Shown: positions 53,705-62,814 of the stretch, in pieces
Numbering within the stretch: the first letter of the stretch is position 1
Layout of the letters: every line of letters starts with the position of its first letter
Assembly: GCF_039537665.1 (NCBI RefSeq)
Contig: NZ_BAABAY010000001.1
Location: forward strand, 1,364,001 to 1,428,000
Source: Gaetbulibacter_A aestuarii
Lineage (GTDB): Bacteria; Bacteroidota; Bacteroidia; Flavobacteriales; Flavobacteriaceae
DNA length: 64,000 nt
Direction: 5' to 3'
Made by a program: the position numbers and the translations under genes
Notes under the pieces: generated by a model
The model's database searches: none
Seen by the model: the letters and a program-made list of their open reading frames with translations, nothing else
What the model was told of the DNA's origin: nothing

Positions 53705-54430
53705 ATGAGTTTATTAGAAAATAAAGTTGCTTTGGTTACAGGAGGAACAAAGGGTATCGGGTATGCCGTTGCCTTGGCCCTGCTTAATGAAGGAGTAAAA
53801 GTAGCTATAACAAGTCGCCATGAAAAAGCGGCACAAGATGCTGCCAGTGAATTAGTTAAAGCCTCCAAAACCGGAGCGAAAGCGTTGGGTATTGAAGCCG
53901 ATGTTAAAGATTATGATAGCCAGGCTCAAGCTGTTGCTAAAACACTTGAGGCTTTTGGTCAATTGGATATTGTGATTGCTAATGCCGGTCTGGGACATTT
54001 TGCTGCTGTAGATGAATTAACCGTAGCGCAGTGGAAAGAAACAATTGATACCAATCTTAGTGGCGTTTTCTATTCTATAAAAAGTAGTGTAGAGGCCTTA
54101 AAAAAATCAGAAGGTTATTTTATTTCCATTTCAAGTTTAGCCGGCACCAATTTCTTCGCTAAAGGTTCTGCCTATAATGCCAGTAAATTTGGGGTAACCG
54201 GTTTTACACAAGCTGCCATGCTCGATCTACGGCAATACAATATAAAAGTGAGTACGATTATGCCAGGCTCTGTGGCAACCCATTTTAACGGGCATACTCC
54301 AAACAGTGAAGATGCCTGGAAAATTCAGGGAGAAGATATAGGAATGTTGGTTATCGACCTACTAAAAATGCATCCAAGAACCTTACCAAGTAAGATTGAA
54401 GTAAGACCAACAATGCCACCGAGTAAATAA
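53705..54430 (+). CDS. Short-chain dehydrogenase/reductase (3-ketoacyl reductase-like)
   Basis: 241 residues. Rossmann motif VTGGTKGIGYAVA, NAGLGH, catalytic Ser in ISISSLAG and Tyr/Lys in YNASKFGV. Close in style to FabG-like and YxxxK SDRs of sugar or keto-acid metabolism; substrate not predictable. Stand-alone gene with an inverted repeat 28 bases after the stop. Confidence 0.88.
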   Translation: MSLLENKVALVTGGTKGIGYAVALALLNEGVKVAITSRHEKAAQDAASELVKASKTGAKALGIEADVKDYDSQAQAVAKTLEAFGQLDIVIANAGLGHFAAVDELTVAQWKETIDTNLSGVFYSIKSSVEALKKSEGYFISISSLAGTNFFAKGSAYNASKFGVTGFTQAAMLDLRQYNIKVSTIMPGSVATHFNGHTPNSEDAWKIQGEDIGMLVIDLLKMHPRTLPSKIEVRPTMPPSK

Positions 54431-54457
54431 GAATTCATTTATTTAATGTACCTTAAT

Positions 54458-54498
54458 AGGCTTATCAACGATTTGAAATGAAATATTACGATAAGCCT
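54458..54498. repeat. Inverted repeat after the SDR gene, possible weak terminator
   Basis: AGGCTTATC and GATAAGCCT pair over 9 bp with a 23-base loop, ending near TTT. Loop size makes efficient termination doubtful. Confidence 0.4.
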
Positions 54499-54543
54499 TT
54501 CGTTATGTTATGGATATGTTTTTCCTAAATAGATAAGAAATCT

Positions 54544-54551
54544 TAAATTTG
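54544..54551 (+). promoter_or_regulatory. Promoter -7 box for the TPR protein gene
   Basis: TAAATTTG fits TAnnTTTG, 16 bases before the start codon. Confidence 0.5.
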
Positions 54552-54567
54552 CATTTTCACCCTGTAT

Positions 54568-55488
54568 ATGATGAAGAAAATTCTGTACCTACTTCTGTTA
54601 CCTGCCACCATGTTTGGGCAAAACGCGCTTTCTGGTGTTGAGGTATTTCTTCAAAATAAACAATACGACAAAGCGGAACAGTTAATAAAAGTTTTTCTTG
54701 AAAAAGAGCCTAACAATCAGCAAGCTATTGAACTTTTGGGTGATTCCTATGGTTACCAGAAAAAATGGGATAATGCTCTGGAGGAATATAAAAAATTAAT
54801 TGAACTTAACAGTAATAATGCCGATTACCATTACAAATATGGAGGCGTTTTAGGAATGAAGGCCTTGGAAAACAAGTTTAAAGCGCTAAGCTATATTGGC
54901 GATGTGAAAGCTTCTTTTTTAAAAGCCATTGAATTAGATCCAAAACATATTGAGGCGCGCTGGGCACTGGTAGAATTGTACATGCAATTACCGGGAATTT
55001 TTGGGGGAAGCAAAACCAAATCCTTAAAATATGCGCATGAGCTTTTGGATTTATCGAAACTGGATGGTTATTTGGCATTAGGTTATGTTTATGAATACGA
55101 TAATCAACCGGAATTGGCTGAAAAATATTATAAAATGGGGATCGATGAGAGTGATGCTTTAAGTGCTAACTCTGGTAAAAAACGAGGTAGGGATAGCAAA
55201 ACACCTCAAGGCGCATTAAACAGGAACGCTTTGTATTATCAATTAGGAAAAGTGGCTGCCGAGTATAATATAGATCTGGAAAAAGGTGAAGCCTGTTTGC
55301 ATACCTACATCCGGAATTACAGCTCCAAGGATGGTGTTCCAAAAGCCTGGGCACATTATCGTTTAGCTCAGATCCAAATGCACAAACAAAACAAGAAAGA
55401 GGCTCTAAAGTATATCGACCTGGCTTTAGCTGAATTACCACAGATAAAATCTTTCAAGGCTGAAAAGCAAAAAATACTGGATCGTTAG
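54568..55488 (+). CDS. Exported TPR protein
   Basis: 306 residues. Starts MMKKILYLLLLPATMFG, then QNAL, a signal peptide. The rest is tetratricopeptide repeats (DKAEQLIKVFLEKEPNNQQA, NALEEYKKLIELNSNNADYH, and later ELAEKYYKMGID, HYRLAQIQMHKQNKKEALKY). Such repeats carry protein-protein contacts in the periplasm; no enzymatic motif. Partner unknown. Confidence 0.85.
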   Translation: MMKKILYLLLLPATMFGQNALSGVEVFLQNKQYDKAEQLIKVFLEKEPNNQQAIELLGDSYGYQKKWDNALEEYKKLIELNSNNADYHYKYGGVLGMKALENKFKALSYIGDVKASFLKAIELDPKHIEARWALVELYMQLPGIFGGSKTKSLKYAHELLDLSKLDGYLALGYVYEYDNQPELAEKYYKMGIDESDALSANSGKKRGRDSKTPQGALNRNALYYQLGKVAAEYNIDLEKGEACLHTYIRNYSSKDGVPKAWAHYRLAQIQMHKQNKKEALKYIDLALAELPQIKSFKAEKQKILDR

Positions 55489-55597
55489 GCCTTAGTTTTT
55501 CAATTATAGAAATCAGCAATTTCATCTGGCTTTTAGAAGGTCAATTTCTATATTTACAGTCTGAATATTTTCTAAAAAAAAATCAACATAAAATACA

Positions 55598-56950
55598 ATG
55601 AAGGTACATTTTATTGCTATTGGAGGTGCTGCCATGCACAATCTGGCTTTGGCTTTACAACAAATGGGCTATGAAGTAACCGGTAGCGACGATACTATTT
55701 TTGAGCCTTCAAAATCCCGTTTGGAAAATGCCGGTTTGTTGCCGGAAAACTTTGGATGGTTTCCTGAAAAAATATCAAATGCCTTGGATGCCGTTGTTTT
55801 AGGAATGCACGCAAAAGCTGATAATCCAGAGCTTTTGAAAGCCCAGGACCTTGGATTGAAAATTTATAGTTATCCGGAGTTTTTATACGAACAGTCTAAA
55901 GAAAAAACCCGTGTTGTTATTGGTGGAAGCCACGGAAAAACAACAATAACCTCCATGATTCTGCATGTGATGCATTATCACGATCGCGACGTAGATTATA
56001 TGGTGGGTGCCCAACTGGAAGGTTTTGATTTGATGGTAAAACTTACGGAAGAAAATGATTTTATTGTTTTGGAAGGCGATGAGTATTTGAGTTCACCTAT
56101 TGATCGTCGACCAAAATTTCATTTATACAAACCGAATATTGCCTTATTAAGTGGTATAGCCTGGGATCATATCAATGTGTTTCCAACCTATGAGAATTAT
56201 GTTGAGCAATTCCGGATTTTTGTAGATTCTATTGTTAACGGAGGAAGTATCAATTACAATGAAGAAGATCCTGAAGTAAAACGCGTGGTGGAAGCTTCAG
56301 AAAACCCCATCCGAAAAATTCCTTACCACACACCGGATTATACGATCGAGAACGGACAAACCTTTTTAGAAACTTCCGAAGGGCCTTTACCTATTGAAGT
56401 TTTTGGAAAACACAATCTAAATAATCTGGCGGGTGCAAAATGGATCTGTCAGCATATGGGTATAGATGAGGACGATTTTTATGAGGCCATTGCAACCTTC
56501 AAAGGAGCGAGCAAACGTCTTGAAAAATTAGGAGAAACAAGTTCTAGTGCCGCTTATAAAGATTTTGCACATTCGCCAAGTAAAGTAAAGGCAACTACCG
56601 AAGCCGTTAAGGCACAATACCCGAACTATCGGCTTTTGGCATGTTTGGAATTGCACACTTATAGCAGTTTGAATGCAGAATTTCTAAAGGAATATAAAGG
56701 CGCTCTGGATGCAGCCGATGAGGCCGTGGTTTTTTATTCCCCCGATGCTGTTGCCATTAAAAAATTGGATGCGGTAAGTAAAGATCAAATTGCGACTGCT
56801 TTTGATCGTGAGGATCTCATTATTTATACCAATCCCGAGGCATTTAAAAGCTTTTTATTCGATCAAAATTTAAAAAATACAGCGCTGCTTTTAATGAGCT
56901 CTGGAAACTATGGTGGTTTAGATTTTGAAGACGTAAAAGAACTCCTTTAG
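55598..56950 (+). CDS. mpl: Mur-ligase-family peptidoglycan recycling/synthesis enzyme, Mpl-like
   Basis: 450 residues. N-terminal MurC-like Rossmann (HFIAIGGAAMHNLALALQQMG), then VVIGGSHGKTTITSMI for ATP binding, VLEGDEYLSSPIDRRPKF, SGIAWDHINVFPTYENY and ASKRLEKLGE followed by YKDFAHSPSK. The order and the DH(I/M)NVFP motif fit Mpl, which ligates tripeptide L-Ala-D-Glu-mDAP to UDP-MurNAc in peptidoglycan recycling. MurC is less likely because the metal-site region reads VLEGDEYLSSP. Confidence 0.9.
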   Translation: MKVHFIAIGGAAMHNLALALQQMGYEVTGSDDTIFEPSKSRLENAGLLPENFGWFPEKISNALDAVVLGMHAKADNPELLKAQDLGLKIYSYPEFLYEQSKEKTRVVIGGSHGKTTITSMILHVMHYHDRDVDYMVGAQLEGFDLMVKLTEENDFIVLEGDEYLSSPIDRRPKFHLYKPNIALLSGIAWDHINVFPTYENYVEQFRIFVDSIVNGGSINYNEEDPEVKRVVEASENPIRKIPYHTPDYTIENGQTFLETSEGPLPIEVFGKHNLNNLAGAKWICQHMGIDEDDFYEAIATFKGASKRLEKLGETSSSAAYKDFAHSPSKVKATTEAVKAQYPNYRLLACLELHTYSSLNAEFLKEYKGALDAADEAVVFYSPDAVAIKKLDAVSKDQIATAFDREDLIIYTNPEAFKSFLFDQNLKNTALLLMSSGNYGGLDFEDVKELL

Positions 56951-57039
56951 TCGGAAAAAAATAATTCAAAATAATTAAAACCGTCTGTTTAATCTTCAAA
57001 TAAATTGTTTGATAAATTCACAATATTTATATTTATCAA

Positions 57040-57738
57040 ATGACTGAAAAAAGCCCCTCGTTTTCAATAAAACACTGGAGCCAGGCAGATCAGCCCCGAG
57101 AAAAACTACTGTATAAAGGACAAGCCGCTTTGAGTGATGCTGAGTTGGTGGCCATTTTAATTGGTTCTGGAAATAGGGATGAGAGTGCTGTGGCTTTGTG
57201 TCAACGTATTTTAAAGCAGGTTGATAACAATCTAAGTGCTTTAGGAAAAATGTCTTTAAAACAATTAATGGACTTTAAAGGCATTGGTGAAGCCAAGGCT
57301 ATTACTATTTTGGCCGCTTTGGAATTGGGGCGAAGAAGACGTTTAGAGGATGCTCAAAAACAAACAAAAATTAGTTCAAGCAATTCGGTCTTTGAGTTGA
57401 TGCAACCACTGATTGGAGAATTACAGCATGAAGAATTTTGGATCATTTATTTAAATCATTCAAATAAGGTCATTCAAAAAAATCAATTGAGCAAAGGAGG
57501 CATCACGGGAACTTTGGTAGATGTGCGACTGGTTTTAAAACAAGCGCTCGAGTTGGGTGCTACCAGTTTGATCTTAGCTCATAATCATCCGTCAGGTACC
57601 CTAAAACCCAGTGAGGCCGACAAAAGAATTACAGAAAAATTGAAAACCGCAGCAAAAGTTTTGGATATAACCGTACTCGACCATCTTATTATCACAGAAA
57701 AAGCATACTTTAGTTTTGCAGATGAAACTCTTCTTTAA
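57040..57738 (+). CDS. radC: RadC/JAMM domain DNA repair-like protein
   Basis: 232 residues. N-terminal helix-hairpin-helix (LSALGKMSLKQLMDFKGIGE), then the JAB1/MPN zinc fold with LAHNHPSGTLKPSEAD. No DNA-repair role is proven; the family name is historical. First of three overlapping genes (radC, DUF7033 protein, HAD phosphatase), the stop sharing one base with the next start (TAATG). Confidence 0.93.
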   Translation: MTEKSPSFSIKHWSQADQPREKLLYKGQAALSDAELVAILIGSGNRDESAVALCQRILKQVDNNLSALGKMSLKQLMDFKGIGEAKAITILAALELGRRRRLEDAQKQTKISSSNSVFELMQPLIGELQHEEFWIIYLNHSNKVIQKNQLSKGGITGTLVDVRLVLKQALELGATSLILAHNHPSGTLKPSEADKRITEKLKTAAKVLDITVLDHLIITEKAYFSFADETLL

Positions 57739-59042
57739 TGTTATTAGTTTATACGCATAACATCTCACCACGTCTCAAATATGTTTTTCGGCATATTTGT
57801 ACCAGAGTATTGGGTGTTAAAGTCGATTTTACGAACACCATAGAATCCTTTATTGCGCACAATAGCTTAAAAATGTCGTACACCAAACAGCAGTTGGGTA
57901 GCGAGTTCTTTATTAAAAGTCATGACATTTTATTTGAACAAGGTTTGAATGATTTCGACATCCATGTTTCTGATTGGGACAACACAAAGTGTTTCTTTCC
58001 AAACGGGGAGAAGAGCGCCATACCTTATGATATTTTTGCGGCATCATTTTATTTGTTATCGCGGTATGAAGAATATTTGCCTCATGTGAAAGATGAATAC
58101 GGTCGGTTTATGGCCACCGAAAGCCTGGCATACAAACATAATTTTTTGCGCCAGCCTGTTGTAGATATCTGGGCATATAAATTCAAAGCCGCCTTACAAA
58201 AGCAATTTCCCGACTACGAGTTTCCTGAGCAGCATTACAGCATTAAACCGATTATTGATGTTCCTGTAGCCTATCATTTTAAGTTGAAGGGACTCATGCG
58301 TACAACGGGCGGTACCGTTAAAGATTTTTTCAAATTTCGATTACGGGATCTCTACATGCGCTATGCGGTTTTACTTGGGTTTAAACACGATCCTTACGAT
58401 ACATTTAAATACATTATTAACCGTCAGAAGCTAAGTAAATTTAAATTTCTTTTTTTCTTTTTGATTGGAGATTACTCAACTTATGACAAGGGGATCAACC
58501 CCAATAAACGCAATTTTGTTTCCCTAATTAAACATGTTGCCGATTATTGTGAAGTCGGATTGAAAGCTTCCTATTTTGCCATCGATGATGCCGAGATACT
58601 CAAAAAAGAGAAGAAACGAATGGAAGAAATCATCAATATGCCTTTAAAATCTAGCAGGCAATCATTTTCCCGATTAAATTTACCGGATTCCTATAGAAAT
58701 TTAATTGAATTAGAAATTCAGGAGGATTATACCATGGGCTATGTTAACCAACTAGGTTTTCGTGCAGGGAGTTGCACACCGTTTTTGTTCTATGATCTGG
58801 ATTACGAAGTACAAACCCCATTAAAGATTTGTCCTTATCATTTTTTAGATTATGCCCTTTTAAAAGAGCATTCATTACTCGACAAGAAGAAGGCTTTGGG
58901 AGCACTAATTGATGAAGTAAAGGCCGTAAATGGTGAATTCACCGCGGTGTTTCATAATTATACTTTTAGCGAGAATGAACGCTGGAACGGCTATAAAGAA
59001 TTGTTCAATATGATATTAAATTCGGCTCAGGATGAAGATTAA
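57738..59042 (+). CDS. DUF7033 / polysaccharide deacetylase-like protein
   Basis: 434 residues, no signal peptide. N-terminal region (VYTHNISPRLKYVFRHIC) of DUF7033 type, followed by a deacetylase-like TIM-barrel half. Landmarks are PYDIFAASFYLLSRYEEYL, IDVPVAYHFKLKG, SYFAIDDAE, SRQSFSRLNLPDSYRNL, GFRAGSCTPFLFYDLD and FHNYTFSENERW. The usual NodB zinc triad is not obvious, so activity is uncertain. Translationally coupled between radC and a HAD phosphatase gene (11-base overlap with the latter). Confidence 0.78.
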   Translation: MLLVYTHNISPRLKYVFRHICTRVLGVKVDFTNTIESFIAHNSLKMSYTKQQLGSEFFIKSHDILFEQGLNDFDIHVSDWDNTKCFFPNGEKSAIPYDIFAASFYLLSRYEEYLPHVKDEYGRFMATESLAYKHNFLRQPVVDIWAYKFKAALQKQFPDYEFPEQHYSIKPIIDVPVAYHFKLKGLMRTTGGTVKDFFKFRLRDLYMRYAVLLGFKHDPYDTFKYIINRQKLSKFKFLFFFLIGDYSTYDKGINPNKRNFVSLIKHVADYCEVGLKASYFAIDDAEILKKEKKRMEEIINMPLKSSRQSFSRLNLPDSYRNLIELEIQEDYTMGYVNQLGFRAGSCTPFLFYDLDYEVQTPLKICPYHFLDYALLKEHSLLDKKKALGALIDEVKAVNGEFTAVFHNYTFSENERWNGYKELFNMILNSAQDED

Positions 59043-59721
59043 AGGCATAACTGATGTGTTTTTCGATCTAGATCATACGCTTTGGGATTTTGATAAAAAT
59101 TCAGCGTTAACTTTTGATAAAATATTTAAAAGCAATGCTATTTCGGTGAATTTAAACGAGTTCATTGAAGTTTACGAGCCAATAAATCTGAATTATTGGA
59201 AACTTTACAGGGAGAACAGAATAAGCAAATCCGATCTTCGGTTCAAACGTTTGGATGATGCCTTTAGAGCTCTTGACATTGTTTTGGAGGCCGAACAGAT
59301 CCATATGCTCTCCGAAGATTATATCACCTGGCTCAGTAGTTTCAATCATTTATTCGATCATACTGAAGAGATCCTGAATTATCTAAGTAATCAGTATAAA
59401 TTACACATCATTACTAACGGTTTTGAGGAGGTTCAGCACAAAAAGTTAACACATTCTAATATCATTCATTATTTCGATACCATTACAAATTCTGAATCGG
59501 TTGGGGTTAAAAAACCACATCCGGATATTTTTCATCATGCTTTGAAACAGGCCAACACCAGCAGTGAAAAAAGTGTGATGATTGGCGATAATTATGAAGC
59601 CGATGTGCTTGGAGCTCGTGATATAGGCATGGAAGTTATTTTCTTCAACATTAGAAACGATGCTATTGACGAAGTTATTCCTCAGATCAATCATTTATCA
59701 TTATTGAAAAACTATCTTTAG
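59032..59721 (+). CDS. HAD-superfamily hydrolase, YjjG-type nucleotidase
   Basis: 229 residues. HAD motif I VFFDLDHTLWDFDKN, motif II LHIITNGFEEVQHKKL, motif III VGVKKPHPDIF and motif IV MIGDNYEADVLGARDIG are complete. YjjG-like members remove non-canonical pyrimidine nucleotides. Overlaps the DUF7033 gene by 11 bases at its start. Confidence 0.9.
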   Translation: MKIKGITDVFFDLDHTLWDFDKNSALTFDKIFKSNAISVNLNEFIEVYEPINLNYWKLYRENRISKSDLRFKRLDDAFRALDIVLEAEQIHMLSEDYITWLSSFNHLFDHTEEILNYLSNQYKLHIITNGFEEVQHKKLTHSNIIHYFDTITNSESVGVKKPHPDIFHHALKQANTSSEKSVMIGDNYEADVLGARDIGMEVIFFNIRNDAIDEVIPQINHLSLLKNYL

Positions 59722-59799
59722 TATGGTTTTGCATTAGACGACCGCTGAATTTTTAAAATGTATGCTTATCTTTAAATTCTAATTATTATAAAAATAAAA

Positions 59800-60603
59800 A
59801 TGAAAACCACGCTATTAACGCTTATTACAAGCTTCATTATAGGTTTCAATGCTTTGGCTCAGACCAGTTTGAATGATTATAAATATGTGATTGTTCCAAA
59901 GAAATATGAATTTCTGAAAGAGCCTAATCAATATCAGATCAATGCACTTTCTAAATTTTTATTTAAAAAATATGGTTTTGATGCCTATATGGAAGGCGAA
60001 CAATTACCTGAAGATTTGCAGAAAAATCGTTGCCTGGCCTTAAATTCTGATTTAGTAGAGGACAGTGGTTTGTTTAAAACAAAATTGAACCTGGTTCTTA
60101 AAAATTGTGATGGAGTAGAGGTTTACAAGGGTCCGGAAGGTGAAAGCCGGGAGAAAGATTTTAAAAGAGCTTTTACCGAAGCTACTCGAAATGCCTTTAA
60201 GCCTTTAGAATTATTAAATTACAGTTATCAGCCAAAAACCGATATGGTTGCTGAATCTAAACAATCTCAGGACAAGCCAGAAATTAAGAAACCTGAGGCG
60301 GAAATGCTTACGGAGGCCCCTAAAAAAAAGCAAAACGAAGTGATCGTTGTTGCTACACCACAAGTTCCCACGGCAATATCCAATACAAGTTCAGAAACCT
60401 TATACGCTCAGGAAATCACGAATGGTTATCAGTTAGTTGATAGGTCTCCAAAAGTTGTGTATCGCATGTTCAATACACAAGTTGCAGATGTTTACCTGGT
60501 TGAAAATCGATCAGCAGTCATTTACAAGACTAATGGACAATGGATCTACGAGGCTTTAGAAAATGGTGTGGTTTCTCAAAAAGTACTGAATATTAAGTTT
60601 TAA
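59800..60603 (+). CDS. Exported protein of unknown function, flavobacterial type
   Basis: 267 residues. Signal peptide to IGFNALAQ. An alpha/beta N-terminal domain (YKYVIVPKKYEFLKEPNQYQ, LSKFLFKKYGFDAYMEGE, CLALNSDL, LNLVLKNCDGVEVYKG, EATRNAF) spans residues 20-145. A charged linker follows (EIKKPEAEMLTEAPKKKQNE), and then a beta-rich C-terminal domain (GYQLVDRSPKVVYRMFNTQ, YLVENRSAVIYKTNGQWI). No catalytic motif. I do not recognise a function. Its stop is 2 bases from that of rarA on the other strand. Confidence 0.7.
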   Translation: MKTTLLTLITSFIIGFNALAQTSLNDYKYVIVPKKYEFLKEPNQYQINALSKFLFKKYGFDAYMEGEQLPEDLQKNRCLALNSDLVEDSGLFKTKLNLVLKNCDGVEVYKGPEGESREKDFKRAFTEATRNAFKPLELLNYSYQPKTDMVAESKQSQDKPEIKKPEAEMLTEAPKKKQNEVIVVATPQVPTAISNTSSETLYAQEITNGYQLVDRSPKVVYRMFNTQVADVYLVENRSAVIYKTNGQWIYEALENGVVSQKVLNIKF

Positions 60604-60605
60604 GC

Positions 60606-61889
60606 TTAGTAATCATATTTCGATTTCCAACGATTTTTTAAGAATTCCCGATGCGCTTTCTCACGTGCATTTTCTCCGGGTTCATAAAATCTGGTGTTTT
60701 TAATGCTGTCGGGAAGAAACTCCTGATCAACAAAATTATTTGCATAATCGTGGGCGTATTTATAGTCGGCGCCGTATCCTAATTCCTTCATGAGTTTTGT
60801 TGGCGCATTGCGTAGATCTAAAGGAATTTGTAGATCGCCGGTTTCTTTAACCATCTGTTGTGCCGCACCAATAGCCTTATAGGAGGCATTACTTTTTGGA
60901 GAGCATGCTAAATAAATAGCGCATTGACTCAAAATAATACGAGATTCCGGATACCCAATGGTACTCACAGCTTGAAACGTATTATTAGCAATTACCAAAG
61001 CGGTCGGGTTTGCCATACCAATATCCTCACTGGCCGAAATGAGCATACGACGCGCAATAAATTTAACATCTTCACCACCTTCTATCATACGGGCCAGCCA
61101 ATACACGGCACCATTCGGGTCACTTCCACGAATCGATTTTATGAAAGCCGAAACAATATCGTAGTGCTGTTCACCGGTCTTATCATATTTTACGGTGCTG
61201 TTTTGAAGTTTGTCCATTACTAAAGCGTCCGTAATCTCAATGGTATCACTATCGATCGCATTAACAACCAGTTCAAAAAGATTCAATAGTTTTCGGGCAT
61301 CCCCGCCAGACAATCTAAGTAAAGCTTTCGTTTCTTTTAAGGTGATATTTTTTTTCGAAAGGAACTCATCTGTTTCCAGAGCCCGATTTAAAAGGGTTTC
61401 CAGATCTGTTTTTTCAAATGCGTTAAGAATATAAACCTGACACCGCGACAGCAAGGCGGAGATTACCTCAAAACTCGGATTTTCCGTAGTGGCACCAATT
61501 AAGGTCACCCAACCTTTCTCTACAGCTTGTAAAAGAGAATCTTGTTGCGATTTACTAAATCGGTGGATCTCATCAATAAATAATATAGGGTTTTTCGTGG
61601 TGAACAAGCCACCACTTTGCTTTGCTTTTTCAATAACTTCCCTCACATCTTTTACCCCGGAATTTATGGCACTTAAAGCATAAAAAGGCCGTTCAGATTC
61701 AGAAGCTATGATATGAGCCAGCGTTGTTTTTCCGGTTCCCGGAGGTCCCCAAAAAATCATCGATGGAATCAATCCGTGTTTTAAATGTTGGGTTAATGCA
61801 CCCTTTTCGCCTATCAAATGTGCCTGACTCACATAGTCCTTCAGGTGTTTTGGTCGTAAGCGTTCTGCCAATGGCTCATTTGCATTCAT
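60606..61889 (-). CDS. rarA: Replication-associated recombination protein A
   Basis: 427 residues. AAA+ clamp-loader-like ATPase: LAERLRPKHLKDYVSQAHL, Walker A FWGPPGTGKTTLAH, Walker B ILFIDEIHRF, SRC (sensor/arginine-finger) LLSRCQVYILNAFEK, and the C-terminal tetramer domain with KSIRGSDPNGAVYWLARMIEGGED. Acts at stalled replication forks and on SSB-bound DNA. Start MNANEPLAERLRP confirmed by the usual N-terminus. Divergent from the rhomboid gene, with a structured element between them. Confidence 0.95.
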   Translation of the reverse strand: MNANEPLAERLRPKHLKDYVSQAHLIGEKGALTQHLKHGLIPSMIFWGPPGTGKTTLAHIIASESERPFYALSAINSGVKDVREVIEKAKQSGGLFTTKNPILFIDEIHRFSKSQQDSLLQAVEKGWVTLIGATTENPSFEVISALLSRCQVYILNAFEKTDLETLLNRALETDEFLSKKNITLKETKALLRLSGGDARKLLNLFELVVNAIDSDTIEITDALVMDKLQNSTVKYDKTGEQHYDIVSAFIKSIRGSDPNGAVYWLARMIEGGEDVKFIARRMLISASEDIGMANPTALVIANNTFQAVSTIGYPESRIILSQCAIYLACSPKSNASYKAIGAAQQMVKETGDLQIPLDLRNAPTKLMKELGYGADYKYAHDYANNFVDQEFLPDSIKNTRFYEPGENAREKAHREFLKNRWKSKYDY

Positions 61890-61920
61890 AAACGTAAAAT
61901 TAAAGCAAAATTTTTAAGTT

Positions 61921-62060
61921 TTGGGCGTGTCCCCCGATAAAAATCGGGGGTTGTGCTTTCCACACTACACGGTAGTTTGCTATAATCCCTGTCTGCCGGT
62001 AGGCAGGACTCACGTAGCATACTGCCAATTTAGCATCAGGCTGCAACTTGGAGTATTATT
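61921..62060 (+). repeat. Structured multi-hairpin element in the rarA/rhomboid divergent region
   Basis: A GC-rich island follows an AT-rich stretch. A CCCCCGAT / ATCGGGGG hairpin with AAAA loop (61931-61950) is preceded by GGGCGTGT. Next is a GTGCTTTCC box and a short ACTAC / GTAGT hairpin. Then comes ATCCCT with a GTCTGCC / GGCAGGAC hairpin around GGTA (61991-62009), followed by CACGTA. Finally an ATACTgCCAA / TTGGAGTAT hairpin (62019-62056) ends 21 bases before the rhomboid ATG. The layout GGGCGT..., hairpin, GGGCT-like box, hairpins, ATCCCT..CACG matches an extragenic element I recall in many flavobacterial genomes, with a second palindrome (CTGCCGGTAGGCAG) inserted in it. Confidence 0.6.
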
Positions 62061-62076
62061 TGCTATATTTAATCAA

Positions 62077-62814
62077 ATGAAGTCAAAATCACAGTTCCAA
62101 TTCACTACCGGAGTCGTTGGCTATCCGGTATTTTTCGTTTTATTCCTTTGGATCGTTTTCTGGTTCGAAGTGCGTTTTGGATACAATTTCAACACCTTCG
62201 GAATTTACCCGAGAACCTTCGCGGGATTACGAGGAGTTGTTTTGAGTCCGTTTATCCATAGTAGCATAGAACATTTGTACCATAATAGCATGCCTTTACT
62301 AATCTTGAGTATGGCTTTATTCTATTTCTATCGTGCTATTGCCTGGCGTGTCTTAATATATGGTGTATTAATTTCCGGATTTCTTACCTGGTGTATTGCA
62401 AGACCAGCGTATCATATTGGGGCCAGCGGACTCATTTACGTGCTTTTCAGTTTTATTTTCTTTAAAGGTATCATTGCAAAGAATTATAGATTTGTAGCGC
62501 TTTCTCTGGGTGTTATTTTTCTATATGGAAGCATGATCTGGTATGTATTTCCTGTAGAGGAGGGCATGTCGTGGGAAGGTCATTTGGCTGGTTTGATCAC
62601 CGGACTGGTTTTTGCTTTGTTTTTTAAAAAAGAAATAGCTGGGCGACAAACTTATGCCTGGGAACAACCCGATTTTAAGGAAGCGGATGATCCCTTTTTA
62701 AACCATTTTGATGAAGATGGAAATTTTATCGAAACAAAACCTGAAGAAATAGAGGAGGAGGACTCTCAACAGATCATTATCAATTATAATTACAAAAAAA
62801 AGAAAAAGGATTAA
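62077..62814 (+). CDS. Rhomboid family intramembrane serine protease
   Basis: 245 residues from the ATG at 62077 (a longer in-frame reading from 61921 would translate the hairpin element and is rejected). Six membrane segments; Ser117 in HIGASGLIYV and His169 in WEGHLAGL are the catalytic pair, with His66 and Asn70 in EHLYHNSMP near the oxyanion hole. Cleaves membrane proteins within the bilayer. C-terminal acidic tail ends NYKKKKKD, cytoplasmic. Its stop overlaps that of the convergent rlmB (TTAA). Confidence 0.9.
   Translation: MKSKSQFQFTTGVVGYPVFFVLFLWIVFWFEVRFGYNFNTFGIYPRTFAGLRGVVLSPFIHSSIEHLYHNSMPLLILSMALFYFYRAIAWRVLIYGVLISGFLTWCIARPAYHIGASGLIYVLFSFIFFKGIIAKNYRFVALSLGVIFLYGSMIWYVFPVEEGMSWEGHLAGLITGLVFALFFKKEIAGRQTYAWEQPDFKEADDPFLNHFDEDGNFIETKPEEIEEEDSQQIIINYNYKKKKKD

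Noticed and set aside
61921..62076. 52-residue N-terminal extension of the rhomboid protein
   Set aside because: The extension is translated hairpin DNA, rich in Cys and Pro, and the rhomboid fold begins after the ATG at 62077.
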